DNA of 41,455 nt from Clostridiales bacterium (lineage in GTDB: Bacteria > Bacillota_A > Clostridia > Christensenellales > Pumilibacteraceae). The notes under the pieces were generated by a model, which was not told the DNA's origin, ran no database searches, and worked only from the letters and a program-made list of their open reading frames with translations. Positions 28,431-37,472 of the stretch are shown in pieces. Position numbers and translations under genes: made by a program. Each line of letters starts with the position of its first letter. The stretch's first letter is position 1. The stretch covers positions 1 through 41,455 of the forward strand of contig JAISDO010000014.1 of the NCBI GenBank assembly GCA_031264755.1, in the 5' to 3' direction.

Positions 28431-29900
28431 ATGCGTACAATTGAACGAAAGGTATCTATAGGTATATTGTTAGTTGGGACATTGTTGATGCTAGTATGGT
28501 TTGTCAATGGTTGTGATCTTCCTAAGCCCAAACTCACACACTATACAATACAAGCTAGATTGCAAGAGGACAATATAGTCACCGCAACCCAAAAAGTACT
28601 ATACACTAACAATACCACTACCACATTGCAATCTGTCAATTTCAATCTATATCCCAATGCGTTTGCCAAAGATGTGCAATATAGACCAATCCACAACAAT
28701 GACTTGGCTCTAGCGTGGGTGGATGGTGAGAGTTATGGTGGCATAAACATAGATAATGTTAGCATAGACAACAAACTAGTTGAGCATACTATACAAGGAG
28801 TAGACAACAATATACTAAGTGTGCCACTCTTGCTCAAGCCCTACCATAGTGTGGAGATAGCTATGGACTGGGTACTAGTATTGCCCCGACTCAAATTTAG
28901 GTTGGGATCTAATAACAATACCATCAATCTAGGTCAATGGTATCCTAGTGTAGTTGTATTGCAAGATGGTGTGTTTGTAGACGATCCATACTACTACATA
29001 GGTGATCCATTTGTCAATGATGTGGCAGACTATGATGTGACATTGACTACACCGTTTGAGTATAGTATAGCTAGTTCGGCTGGATACACTCATACACTCA
29101 ATACTGACCTTACTCGTACTTATGTGACATCTGTCCGGTCTATTAGAGAATTTGCCTTTGTGCTAAGCGACAAGTACAAATCTGTACAGTATGACTTGGA
29201 CGATGTAGCAATTGTATACAATTATTATCAAGATGATGCGCCCAATCAATCATTGGATATAGCTGTCAAAGCATTGAGAACATTCAATGACATGTTTGGC
29301 AAATATCCATACAGTCAATTGACTGTAGCACAGACCCAATTTGTATATGGTGGTATGGAGTACTCGGGTCTTGTAATGGTATCTGACACTCTAGACAGAA
29401 CCAAATACAACGAAGTGATTGTGCATGAGATAGCACATCAGTGGTGGTATGGCATCGTTGGCAACAATCAAGTGCAAGCGGCGTGGTTGGATGAGAGTCT
29501 AGCCGAGTACAGCACTACATTATTTTTTGAACATCATCCAGAGTACAATGTCACTCGCAAGAGTAGAGTGGGCAAATCTACCACTAGACTACGTGTGTTT
29601 GTGGAGAACTACAACTATGATACTAAGTCTATGATTGTATCCAAGTCGCTATCGCAATTCAATAGTGTGGCAGAGTATGTTGCTATGGTATATGCCAAAG
29701 GCAATATTATGTGGGATAGCCTAAGAGATGCCATAGGATACAATGTATTATTGAGTGGGCTAAGGGATTATTATCAATCCAATGCCATGCTTATAGCCAC
29801 ACAAGATAGTCTTGTGCGAGCCTTGTCCAAGCATGCTATATTAGATATGTCAACATGGTTTGACAATTGGCTACGAGGCAAGGTAGTATTGTGGGCGTGA
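28431..29900 (+). CDS. M1-family zinc metallopeptidase, putative lipoprotein
   Basis: A 489-residue extracytoplasmic peptidase. Residues 8-28 form a signal sequence with a probable lipobox ending at C28 (FVNGC; the -2 position is atypical). A beta-rich N-terminal domain with N-L-Y-P-NAF follows, as in M1 aminopeptidases. Then come a GGMEYSG motif (307-313, the GAMEN counterpart) and the gluzincin zinc site HEIAH at 332-336, with the third ligand E355 exactly 18 residues later. It lacks the large C-terminal helical domain of classic M1 enzymes. It probably trims peptides outside the cell. No ribosome binding site precedes the ATG; a -10 box 6 bases upstream suggests a leaderless mRNA. cwlD follows after 52 bases. 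Confidence 0.85.
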   Translation: MRTIERKVSIGILLVGTLLMLVWFVNGCDLPKPKLTHYTIQARLQEDNIVTATQKVLYTNNTTTTLQSVNFNLYPNAFAKDVQYRPIHNNDLALAWVDGESYGGINIDNVSIDNKLVEHTIQGVDNNILSVPLLLKPYHSVEIAMDWVLVLPRLKFRLGSNNNTINLGQWYPSVVVLQDGVFVDDPYYYIGDPFVNDVADYDVTLTTPFEYSIASSAGYTHTLNTDLTRTYVTSVRSIREFAFVLSDKYKSVQYDLDDVAIVYNYYQDDAPNQSLDIAVKALRTFNDMFGKYPYSQLTVAQTQFVYGGMEYSGLVMVSDTLDRTKYNEVIVHEIAHQWWYGIVGNNQVQAAWLDESLAEYSTTLFFEHHPEYNVTRKSRVGKSTTRLRVFVENYNYDTKSMIVSKSLSQFNSVAEYVAMVYAKGNIMWDSLRDAIGYNVLLSGLRDYYQSNAMLIATQDSLVRALSKHAILDMSTWFDNWLRGKVVLWA

Positions 29901-29952
29901 GATATATACACAGAGCGTTAGAGTTGAGAGGACAATATAGCGGTTAAGATTT

Positions 29953-30669
29953 ATGACCAAAAAATATATACAAATATTGGTAGCAAGTATGGTTGTGTTG
30001 TTGAATATTGCAATTGTGGCAATCTTCAAAGTTGACATCACACTATCTAATGGGGATATAGATAGCAGTATCAAGACGCATACGATAGTCATAGATGCTG
30101 GACACGGTGGGCGAGATGGAGGCGTAGTAGGTCGCTCTACAGGTGTCAAAGAGTCGGACGTCAATCTAGAGATAGCATTGATACTAGAGAGATTGTTGAT
30201 AGAGCGAGGCTGTACTGTGGTGATGACTAGAAGCAACCAAGATGGTCTATATGGTGACGCCAAAGTCAACCGCAAACGTAAAGATCTCAAATACCGCAAA
30301 GACACAATAATACAAGCCGACCCTAGTCTAGTGATTAGTATCCACCAAAACTCCTTCGTCCGTAGTCCCGAACGTGGTGCTCAGGTCTTCTATGGGTATG
30401 CCAAGTCCAATAACAATGCCAAAGATATAGCTACCAATATACAGTATTGTCTTAATACCACTTTGCCCGAGTGTGACAGAACTATCAAACAAGGCAATTT
30501 TTATATACTCAAATGCACTCAATACCCTTCAATATTGATAGAATGCGGATTTCTTAGTACGCCAGCCGAAGAAATATTGCTAATCCAGCCAGACTACCAG
30601 ACCAAGATAGCCAGAGCTATAGTACAAGGTGTGCAACAATACTTTGACACCTCTCAAGTACAGACTTAG
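29953..30669 (+). CDS. cwlD: N-acetylmuramoyl-L-alanine amidase CwlD, spore cortex
   Basis: In spore formers CwlD removes the peptide from muramic acid as the first step towards cortex muramic-delta-lactam. The 238-residue protein has an N-terminal membrane anchor (about 5-27) and an Amidase_3 domain. Its zinc and catalytic residues are visible: H51 in IDAGHGGRDGG, E67 in GVKESDVNLEIA, H131 in ISIHQNSF, and E197 in ILIECGF. The short form with no SH3 or SPOR domains, and the AGHGG and PSILIECGFLS sequences, favour CwlD over vegetative amidases. The ribosome binding site is weak. The gene ends at a bidirectional terminator. Confidence 0.9.
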   Translation: MTKKYIQILVASMVVLLNIAIVAIFKVDITLSNGDIDSSIKTHTIVIDAGHGGRDGGVVGRSTGVKESDVNLEIALILERLLIERGCTVVMTRSNQDGLYGDAKVNRKRKDLKYRKDTIIQADPSLVISIHQNSFVRSPERGAQVFYGYAKSNNNAKDIATNIQYCLNTTLPECDRTIKQGNFYILKCTQYPSILIECGFLSTPAEEILLIQPDYQTKIARAIVQGVQQYFDTSQVQT

Positions 30670-30682
30670 GATACAACCAAAT

Positions 30683-30718
30683 ACAAGCAACCATGTACTA
30701 CAAAATATGGTTGCTTGT
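30683..30718. terminator. Bidirectional terminator between cwlD and the RsfA-like gene
   Basis: A perfect 12-bp stem (30683-30694 with 30707-30718) with a 12-base loop, followed by TTGTTGTG. It lies between two convergent genes. Confidence 0.75.
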
Positions 30719-30742
30719 TTGTTGTGTGCATATTGCAATTTG

Positions 30743-31327
30743 CTAGTTGACTATCTTGTTGATTATGTCTATAAATTTGTCTAGTTCGGCTTCTTCTAGT
30801 TTGGACAAAAAACTAGCAAGTTTGGTGCGACTGTCGGTCTCATCATGTGTGACTATGTTGTTGTTGTAGGGGTTGTAGTAGGGGATGTTCTTTTCTCGTA
30901 GTTCTTGCATATATTGTTGTATCGTGGACTTGTGTGTGGACAACATGCTCCGATACTTGTTCATGTATCGCAAGGCCAGTATTGGATCGTTGTCGCTCAA
31001 TTGATTGAGTATAGCTCGTACTGATAGACCTGTAGTGCGTCTTGTCAGTATGTGGACTACAAGGTCTTTGATCTCTTGAGGGCTAAAAGTCTCAAATTTG
31101 TCTCTTTTGCTCTCTATAGTTTGTATTCCCAATTCTTGAGCTACTTTTGGTATCATTGCAAACAATTTGCATTGACTATAATAGTAGTTGCGTACACTAT
31201 TGACACTACGATTGTGCTTGTTGGCAATATAGACAAAAGCTCTACTAAGACCCTCGCCTCTACTGACATAGTCTTGTACAGTGTCAAATAATTCTTTGGT
31301 TTCTGTTATGCTCCAATTGTTGGACAT
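30743..31327 (-). CDS. Myb/SANT-type DNA-binding protein, RsfA-like
   Basis: A 194-residue protein. The N-terminal domain WSITETKELFDTVQDYVSRG, then GLSRAFVYIANKHNRSVNSV and RNYYYSQCKLF, is the Myb/SANT-like helix-turn-helix found in RsfA-type prespore regulators and clostridial relatives (RsxNSVRNYYY pattern). A second, smaller helical domain (about 76-125, EIKDLVVHILTRR...ALRYMNKYRSML) and a C-terminal coiled-coil-like helix follow. In B. subtilis RsfA is a sigma-F-dependent modulator in the forespore. Co-occurrence with cwlD and sigF here fits, but the link is inferred. AAGGAG lies 9 bases before the ATG. It is divergent from the unknown gene at 31539. Confidence 0.65.
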   Translation of the reverse strand: MSNNWSITETKELFDTVQDYVSRGEGLSRAFVYIANKHNRSVNSVRNYYYSQCKLFAMIPKVAQELGIQTIESKRDKFETFSPQEIKDLVVHILTRRTTGLSVRAILNQLSDNDPILALRYMNKYRSMLSTHKSTIQQYMQELREKNIPYYNPYNNNIVTHDETDSRTKLASFLSKLEEAELDKFIDIINKIVN

Positions 31328-31527
31328 TGATTAGATCTCCTTAAATGTAGATTATTTTTTTGGTAATGTATATTAGACAAACAAAATAGGAAGACAACTT
31401 GAATGTGTACCATCAACTTGTTGAGTGTGGTCGTGTAGTTTGAGCAGATTTGGTTGCTGCATCGTATGTCACAATAATAGACACAAATATGCTATTGTAT
31501 ACATGACATATTGTAAAATTGATGTCA

Positions 31528-31533
31528 TATAAT
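31528..31533 (+). promoter_or_regulatory. -10 box placed 5 bases before the 31539 ATG
   Basis: TATAAT (31528-31533) followed by the ATG at 31539, so transcription should start at the ATG. An ATGACA at 31503-31508 is a weak -35 candidate with a 19-base spacer. Confidence 0.45.
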
Positions 31534-31538
31534 ATATC

Positions 31539-32102
31539 ATGAGTATTGTACTGCATTTTGAGACGTCATATGACGCTGTATATACCGTCAATGGAGTCTT
31601 CTTAGAGAGTGCCAACAAAATAAGGTACCCAGCTAATCAAGCTATGTATGTTACTGTCTTCCCACTCAATGCTCAACTATTGCCATATACAATCAAAATG
31701 ATAGGTAACAAGGTCGTCTCCAACAAAGAGTTGTGTGATAGTTATCAATTGATGCAAGACAATTATTTTGTACGACTTAACCCTAGACATAATTATGTAT
31801 ATAGTCCACAATCTAGACAAGTTCAACCACCAGTAGGGTTGGTAGAAGATTTTTATCACCGTATCAAACAAGGTGATTTGAGTGGTGCTAGGATGTTGAT
31901 GACTGATGATCTCAACAAGCATATAGAAGATGAGGGTATGGTAGCTTTTTTCAAAGAATTTGTAGATATAGTATACAACAAGTTTGTAGATGACTTGCCT
32001 GACAATGGATACTTTCTTGTTACCAAAGATGGTCAGAGTGCTTTTTATGTATTTGATATATTAGATGATTTGATAGACAATATACGACAACATCAAGTAT
32101 AA
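31539..32102 (+). CDS. Conserved-looking protein of unknown function
   Basis: A 187-residue soluble protein that I do not recognise. Residues 1-60 look like a small beta-sandwich (DAVYTVNGVFLESANKIRYP, MYVTVFPLN), similar in style to PEGA-type or scaffold-binding domains. Residues 95-187 are mainly helical and acidic (VEDFYHRIKQGDLSGARMLM, IRQHQV end), with a pattern recalling small cystatin/NTF2-like or spore-associated domains. There is no signal peptide or membrane helix. There is no ribosome binding site; a TATAAT box 5 bases upstream suggests a leaderless mRNA. It is divergent from the RsfA-like regulator, which could control it. Confidence 0.6.
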   Translation: MSIVLHFETSYDAVYTVNGVFLESANKIRYPANQAMYVTVFPLNAQLLPYTIKMIGNKVVSNKELCDSYQLMQDNYFVRLNPRHNYVYSPQSRQVQPPVGLVEDFYHRIKQGDLSGARMLMTDDLNKHIEDEGMVAFFKEFVDIVYNKFVDDLPDNGYFLVTKDGQSAFYVFDILDDLIDNIRQHQV

Positions 32103-32157
32103 AGATATCAATTGACGCAACTGAGTCCCCAATATATGTCCAAATAATGTCCAAATT

Positions 32158-32181
32158 GAGAATGCTGTTATTTGCATTCTC
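32158..32181 (+). terminator. Probable terminator after the 31539 gene
   Basis: An 8-bp stem (32158-32165 with 32174-32181) with an 8-base loop, followed by TTATGTTG. The rest of the 239-base gap to 32342 shows no further gene. Confidence 0.45.
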
Positions 32182-32341
32182 TTATGTTGCCATAATATAT
32201 AAAGATTGGATATGTATATATTCATTAATTGTATAGACATGATTGTGTCATATGTAGTACTATTGTTGTGTATACTAATTGTATCCATCTAATTATCTAT
32301 TACTAATGTGACCAACATTTGTTAAAAATGGTGTAGTATCT

Positions 32342-35300
32342 ATGCATAAAAATCAAACAAAAAACATTGCTACGACAATACTGGTTTTGCTAATATTTCT
32401 GTTCAATTTTGTTAGTATTGGTGCAGTATTGATTGATAGATTGCCTGATAATTCTGTTATAGGATTATTGCCAACAGTGGCGCAAACTAGAGCTCTGACA
32501 CAATCGGGCAACAAAATTGTAGGTCTAGATAGCACGTGGATGTGGTCTAGTGACAACGGCAATTCTTGGACAACTGGTAGCGAGGATCAGACTTTTAGAG
32601 GAGGCTCTAAAGTGTTGGTAACGCCCAAAAACAATTGGGCTGATGTCCCCTTGTACGTGTCAGGTACTTATACAGGAGGACAGAAGGTAGTCAAGGATGG
32701 CGTATTGTACGAATGTTCGTATTGGATAACGGCACCTCCCCCGGGTGATGGGTGGAAAGTATTGTCAAATACAAAGCCAAGTGCTCAATATACTTTTGAA
32801 TTTCGCCAATTGAGCAATGCTGAGATACTTGCCAACCTAGATGCTGAGGCTATGAGATTGCGTGGGTTACGCAAGGCTTTTGGCTATATGCCTAGTTGGG
32901 GTGTGTATGATGGTCATGACTTGTATGATGTGACCAAAATCAATTTTGATCAGTATAGTCATATTACTTACTCATTTCTCAAACCTATAAATCTAGATGG
33001 CAACAATCCTACCATAGAGTTAGATGACGCTTGGGCGGCATTGGGTAATGTTGGATTGGATAATTCGGGCAATTTGGTAGCAATAATACCAAAATTGCGT
33101 GATCTAATGAAACCTCTCAAAGACAAGTTTTTTGTATTTAGTGTTGGTGGTTGGACCTATAGTGAGCATGAAGAGTTTGAACGAGCTACTAGTACGCCAG
33201 CCAAAACAAAGGCATTTGCAGCTAATATTGTCAAATTTATGTTAGATTATGAGTTTGATGGTATAGACATAGATTGGGAATTCCCTAAGACTAATCAATA
33301 TGCTCAACAATTTCTTGATTTGCATAGAGAGTTACGTGAGCAACTCACTGCACAAAGTCTCAAGGATGAGAAGTACTATCAACTTAGCACAGCAACTACG
33401 CCTAACAAGGATCTAGTACAGTACATCAAACCAGCAGAATTGGTCAAGTATGTAGATACAGTCAACTATATGGCATATGACTACAACGGCGGGTGGCAAA
33501 ATGAGACTGGTCACAATGCACCGTTATATGAGCCAGCAGGCGGAAGTGTTCAACCCAACTTTTGGATAGACGTGGTAGCCAAGGAGTATCTCAAGCAGGG
33601 TGTGCCTGCCAATCAATTGATGATGGGTGTATCCTTCTATGCTCGTAGTTGGTTAGAAGTCCCAGATCAAAGTGTGGTAGCAGGATTGCCCGGTCTCAAA
33701 GTGTTGGGCAAACCTCCGGGTGAACTTGATGGCAAGTGGGGCAACGGTAGCAATCCATACTATGTAATGGAAGATTTGCTCAAAAATACCAGCAAGGGAT
33801 ACAAGAGATATTGGGATGATAAGGCAAAAGTCCCATATATATATAGCCCTAAAGAAAAGATCTTTCATACCTATGATGATGTAGAAAGTATCTCAATCAA
33901 ATTGCAATATATACGTGACAATGGTTTTGCAGGTAGTATTATATGGGATATCACAGGTGATACTCGCCCTGACAAAGGTACAAGTGGTGATACTGTATTG
34001 GGCAACTTGGTACAAGATACTGTCAACGAGCCAGTAGCTGTAACCGATGATGCTCGCATAACAACTGTGTCACTGCCTAACGCCTCTGTCAACATTGATT
34101 ATTCAACTGTACAGGGTACACAGTTGTCTGCAAGTGGAGCGGGCACCAAGACGTGGGCACTAGTCAATGCTCCATCTTGGTTGAGTATAGATAGTAGCGG
34201 TCAACTCAAGGGCAAACCCACACAAGCCGCAACTGGAGTCAAATTCAAGGCAAGTGTGGTAGGTAGCACAGGTGTCAAGTTTGAGAGAGAATATACAATA
34301 GATGTGGTATCTGACGATGCACGCATAACAACTATGTTGGTGCCTGACGCTATTGCTAATGTGGACTACGCTACAATACCAGGGACCAAATTGGCTGCCG
34401 AAGGTGGTGGCACCAAGACGTGGGCACTAGTCAATGCTCCATCTTGGTTGAGTATAGATAGTAGCGGTCAACTCAAGGGCAAACCCACACAAGCCGCAAC
34501 TGGAGTCAAATTCAAGGCAAGTGTAGTAGGTAGCACAACAGGAGTCAAATCTGAGAGAGAATATACAATAGATATTATATCTAGGAGTGCTTCTATCACA
34601 ACTACAGATCTCCCTAATGCTACAGTAGGTATAGACTATGGTACGGTATCAGGTGCTCGTATACAGGCCACTGGTGCAGGTGTCCAATTTGAATTAAGCG
34701 GTAGCAATCCCTCCTGGTTGAGTATAAATAGTAGTACTGGAGTGTTGAGAGGTATACCGTCTACAAGTGGCAATGTAACTATCTCAGTCAACGCCAAGGG
34801 TGACGATGGAATTATCTCTAGCAAGTCATATCAAATAACAGTAAAATCGGTCAAGCCCAAATTGGAAACCAAGACTTTGCCCGATGGCAAGATGGAGACC
34901 AACTATAGTGAGATGGGTGCAATAATACATGCCACTGGTGACAATATAGTGTATAGCATTAGCAATGCACCTAGTTGGTTGAGTATAGATAGTAGTACAG
35001 GCAAACTAAGCGGGATGCCGGACAAGCAAGGTACTGTTAGCTTGACCGCAATAGCTACCAATAGTGCTGGTAATGACTCTAGGGTATATAGCTTTGATGT
35101 CAAGTCTACAGAAACTACAATCCCAGTAGAAATAACAACAGATACTCTACCAGAGGGTACGGTAGGATTGGCTTATGATGCCAAAATATTGACTAATGGT
35201 ATAGGTGTAACATTGAGTATAAGTGGTAATCCATCTTGGCTTACTCTAGATAAGTTGTCCAATCGGATAGGTGGTACGCCGACAGTAGCATCAATCACAA

Positions 35301-35974
35301 ATTTGACAATAACAGCAACTGACACCAATGGATTGACAGCTACTAAGATATTTGAGCTAAATATAGTTGATTATGATATGGTCAATCCACCTCCTCCGCC
35401 GCCACCTATCACAGACGAGATCAGAATAACGACAGACACCTTACCTCAAGCTATTGTGGGAGCCAATTACGACGGTATAGAAGGTAGTCGCATAATGGTA
35501 GATGGTGGTGTTGTTAGATTTGCTGTAGAAGGTCCCAACTGGTTGAGTATAGATAGTAGTACAGGTCAACTTAGTGGGATACCTATTGCCGAAGGCAAAG
35601 TCAATATTACGGTAACTATCCTACAACCTAGCTCGGGTGAGACAGCAAGCAAGATTCTTGAGTTGCAGATTGTCCCCAATAGTGAGAGTGCTAATGATCA
35701 AGATAGCAATAGTGCACTGGGCATAGCTCTAGTAGTGGGTGGTTTGATAGTGGCTGGAGGGATAGGTGCCGGAACATTTATGCTCATCAAAAACAAATCA
35801 GGTGGGACGGGCACCCCAAGCGGTGGACGTGGTGGATCATCTGTAGGTACAAGATCTGCAACAAGTAGAGCACCTACTAGTGCTAGACCAGGGTCTACAC
35901 GCAGTACAACAAATACACGCAGCACTACGACTAGACATAATAATAGCACGCACCCCCCAATCAACCGCAAATAG
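32342..35974 (+). CDS. Membrane-anchored GH18 chitinase-like protein with a carbohydrate-binding module and six Ig-like repeats
   Basis: A 1210-residue surface enzyme. An N-terminal signal/anchor helix (8-30) is followed by a CBM5/12-like module (about 97-140, with GTYTGGQKVVKDGVLYECSYW). The GH18 barrel (about 176-560) has SVGGW at 267-271 and the catalytic DGIDIDWE at 306-313, with the acid E313 intact. It also has VNYMAYDYNGGW and a late IIWDITGD. Six putative-Ig (He_PIG-type) repeats (about 575-1105) follow, each with PSWLSIDSS or a variant. Then come a membrane helix (about 1124-1148) and an unusual 62-residue Ser/Thr/Arg/Gly-rich tail. Likely cleaves chitin, peptidoglycan-like or N-glycan chains at the cell surface. 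No clear promoter or ribosome binding site was seen just upstream. Confidence 0.88.
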   Translation: MHKNQTKNIATTILVLLIFLFNFVSIGAVLIDRLPDNSVIGLLPTVAQTRALTQSGNKIVGLDSTWMWSSDNGNSWTTGSEDQTFRGGSKVLVTPKNNWADVPLYVSGTYTGGQKVVKDGVLYECSYWITAPPPGDGWKVLSNTKPSAQYTFEFRQLSNAEILANLDAEAMRLRGLRKAFGYMPSWGVYDGHDLYDVTKINFDQYSHITYSFLKPINLDGNNPTIELDDAWAALGNVGLDNSGNLVAIIPKLRDLMKPLKDKFFVFSVGGWTYSEHEEFERATSTPAKTKAFAANIVKFMLDYEFDGIDIDWEFPKTNQYAQQFLDLHRELREQLTAQSLKDEKYYQLSTATTPNKDLVQYIKPAELVKYVDTVNYMAYDYNGGWQNETGHNAPLYEPAGGSVQPNFWIDVVAKEYLKQGVPANQLMMGVSFYARSWLEVPDQSVVAGLPGLKVLGKPPGELDGKWGNGSNPYYVMEDLLKNTSKGYKRYWDDKAKVPYIYSPKEKIFHTYDDVESISIKLQYIRDNGFAGSIIWDITGDTRPDKGTSGDTVLGNLVQDTVNEPVAVTDDARITTVSLPNASVNIDYSTVQGTQLSASGAGTKTWALVNAPSWLSIDSSGQLKGKPTQAATGVKFKASVVGSTGVKFEREYTIDVVSDDARITTMLVPDAIANVDYATIPGTKLAAEGGGTKTWALVNAPSWLSIDSSGQLKGKPTQAATGVKFKASVVGSTTGVKSEREYTIDIISRSASITTTDLPNATVGIDYGTVSGARIQATGAGVQFELSGSNPSWLSINSSTGVLRGIPSTSGNVTISVNAKGDDGIISSKSYQITVKSVKPKLETKTLPDGKMETNYSEMGAIIHATGDNIVYSISNAPSWLSIDSSTGKLSGMPDKQGTVSLTAIATNSAGNDSRVYSFDVKSTETTIPVEITTDTLPEGTVGLAYDAKILTNGIGVTLSISGNPSWLTLDKLSNRIGGTPTVASITNLTITATDTNGLTATKIFELNIVDYDMVNPPPPPPPITDEIRITTDTLPQAIVGANYDGIEGSRIMVDGGVVRFAVEGPNWLSIDSSTGQLSGIPIAEGKVNITVTILQPSSGETASKILELQIVPNSESANDQDSNSALGIALVVGGLIVAGGIGAGTFMLIKNKSGGTGTPSGGRGGSSVGTRSATSRAPTSARPGSTRSTTNTRSTTTRHNNSTHPPINRK
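34142..34537 (+). repeat. Near-identical 129-bp duplication inside the chitinase gene
   Basis: Copies at 34142-34270 and 34409-34537 differ at a single base, 267 bases apart. They encode most of the first and second Ig-like repeats, whereas the other four repeats are clearly diverged. Confidence 0.9.
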
Positions 35975-35990
35975 GTGCTATTGCAAGCAA

Positions 35991-36029
35991 GACAAGCACG
36001 GATTATGTATATTATAATCTGTGCTTGTC
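35991..36029 (+). terminator. Terminator after the chitinase gene
   Basis: A 16-bp stem with one G-T pair (35991-36006 with 36014-36029) and a 7-base loop. There is no T run. Confidence 0.65.
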
Positions 36030-36089
36030 TCAATGAATATTGATTTGTTAATAAATAATGTTATTGATACCATTATTTGTGTATATAAA

Positions 36090-36118
36090 TTGACAAAAAT
36101 ATTAATATATGATATAAT
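36090..36118 (+). promoter_or_regulatory. Full-consensus promoter of the 36165 gene
   Basis: TTGACA (36090-36095), exactly 17 bases, TATAAT (36113-36118). The expected start near 36125 gives a leader of about 40 bases with no Shine-Dalgarno sequence. A GATAAT at 36154-36159, 5 bases before the ATG, is an alternative -10 box. Confidence 0.7.
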
Positions 36119-36164
36119 ATATGTTATAGGGTCTAATATTACATAAGTAATTAGATAATAAATT

Positions 36165-37388
36165 ATGACTGATCAAGATCTGTTTAATGTAATTGTAGAC
36201 ATATGCAAGAAGGTTGACTTCAGCCAGCATAGTGTACGACAAAATATTTGGGAGAGTATCTTTGATAAGATACTTGGATTTAGTGTAATTGGTGGCGATG
36301 TCAGAAAGATTATTGTCCCTAATTCTTTGGATATAAATATTGTTGATGTTGAGTTTTTGATTGTCAAAGAGGAGTCTATATCGTTTAGAGTTGGTTTTTG
36401 TAATACTGTCAATATAGCACAAGAACAAGAAAAATTTGTCTCTATGCTCAAATCAAATAATGTTCATATAGGTATTTTGATAAGCTACAATCTTCTTATT
36501 TATGTATATGATATCAATATGAGATCATTTGTTGTTATTGATATAGAACTTAGCAAAGACAACAAAAAAGGTGCTTGGTGGGTAAACAACTTCAAAAAAT
36601 CTAATTTTGACAAAGATAATATAATAAATTATCTCCAGCACAATGACAAAGAGATAACTGACAAAGAATCACCTAACAAAAAAGAAAATTTGATTGACTT
36701 GCAACAGTTTTGTCAGAGTGTTACTCCAAATTTGTTGCAACAATTGCTGTTGCAACATTTCAAAAAAGTCTTGACAGAGGAACAAGCCAATTTTATATGC
36801 AAAAGTGTAGACATAACAGTCAAGTCCTCATCGGTTGCCACTGTCCCACAATACTCCAGTCCGGTATTGCCAACACCGGACATGCCCAGTGTCGTGAGCA
36901 ATATGACATTGGGTCAAAACAAGATTGCACCTGTACAGTTTGGACATATTGTACAAGATAGTATGCACGATCAAGCTCACCAGTTTAGGACCTTGGCGAC
37001 CAATGTGCAGACCAAAGCCATAGCATCCAACGGCAATATGTTCTCTAATATGGATCGCACCAAGGCTGTCCAACTAGTTAGAAGACACAATATAGGAGTG
37101 GGTTCCAACATTAGTTTTTTGTTAGAGAACAAGCTTGCCCACAAGTACGTAGCCAAGGTGCCGTTGGACTATCTCAAGACGGATTGGTGTCTTATACTCA
37201 ACGACTCAGTCAACAAAAGAATTAATGTGTTTTTTGTACCGGGCAAAACACTCAACAACAAGACATTTTATACAATTGACAAACGCAACTTTAATATCCA
37301 GATTAGATATAGTGATCTTGCATATCAAGATGAGCTTAGCAAATTTAGGCTTGACAAATTCTGGGTCAAAGACATAGCTTATGATTAG
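36165..37388 (+). CDS. Unknown protein with a degenerate restriction-endonuclease-like N-terminal domain
   Basis: A 407-residue protein, not firmly recognised. Residues 1-130 follow the pattern of type I restriction HsdR_N-like domains. A helix (QNIWESIFDKILGFSVIG) is followed by strands (SLDINIVDVEFLIVKEESIS, FRVGFCNT) and a GILISYNLLIYVYD strand like the family's gIlTNG..w.vY. The catalytic D...ExK seems lost (FRVGF at the ExK place), so nuclease activity is doubtful. A low-complexity linker (about 130-290) follows. The C-terminal domain (about 293-407, NRTKAVQLVRRHNI-like start, WCLILNDSVNKRINVFFVPG) is a mixed alpha/beta domain with no family I can name. It has a perfect consensus promoter but no ribosome binding site. 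No methyltransferase or specificity gene is nearby. Confidence 0.5.
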   Translation: MTDQDLFNVIVDICKKVDFSQHSVRQNIWESIFDKILGFSVIGGDVRKIIVPNSLDINIVDVEFLIVKEESISFRVGFCNTVNIAQEQEKFVSMLKSNNVHIGILISYNLLIYVYDINMRSFVVIDIELSKDNKKGAWWVNNFKKSNFDKDNIINYLQHNDKEITDKESPNKKENLIDLQQFCQSVTPNLLQQLLLQHFKKVLTEEQANFICKSVDITVKSSSVATVPQYSSPVLPTPDMPSVVSNMTLGQNKIAPVQFGHIVQDSMHDQAHQFRTLATNVQTKAIASNGNMFSNMDRTKAVQLVRRHNIGVGSNISFLLENKLAHKYVAKVPLDYLKTDWCLILNDSVNKRINVFFVPGKTLNNKTFYTIDKRNFNIQIRYSDLAYQDELSKFRLDKFWVKDIAYD

Positions 37389-37472
37389 AGTTGTTGACCA
37401 AATATATAAGCTCTCAAGTATACATACAATTGATACTATAGCGTCCTCAATATTGTTGAGTAGGGTATTGTC

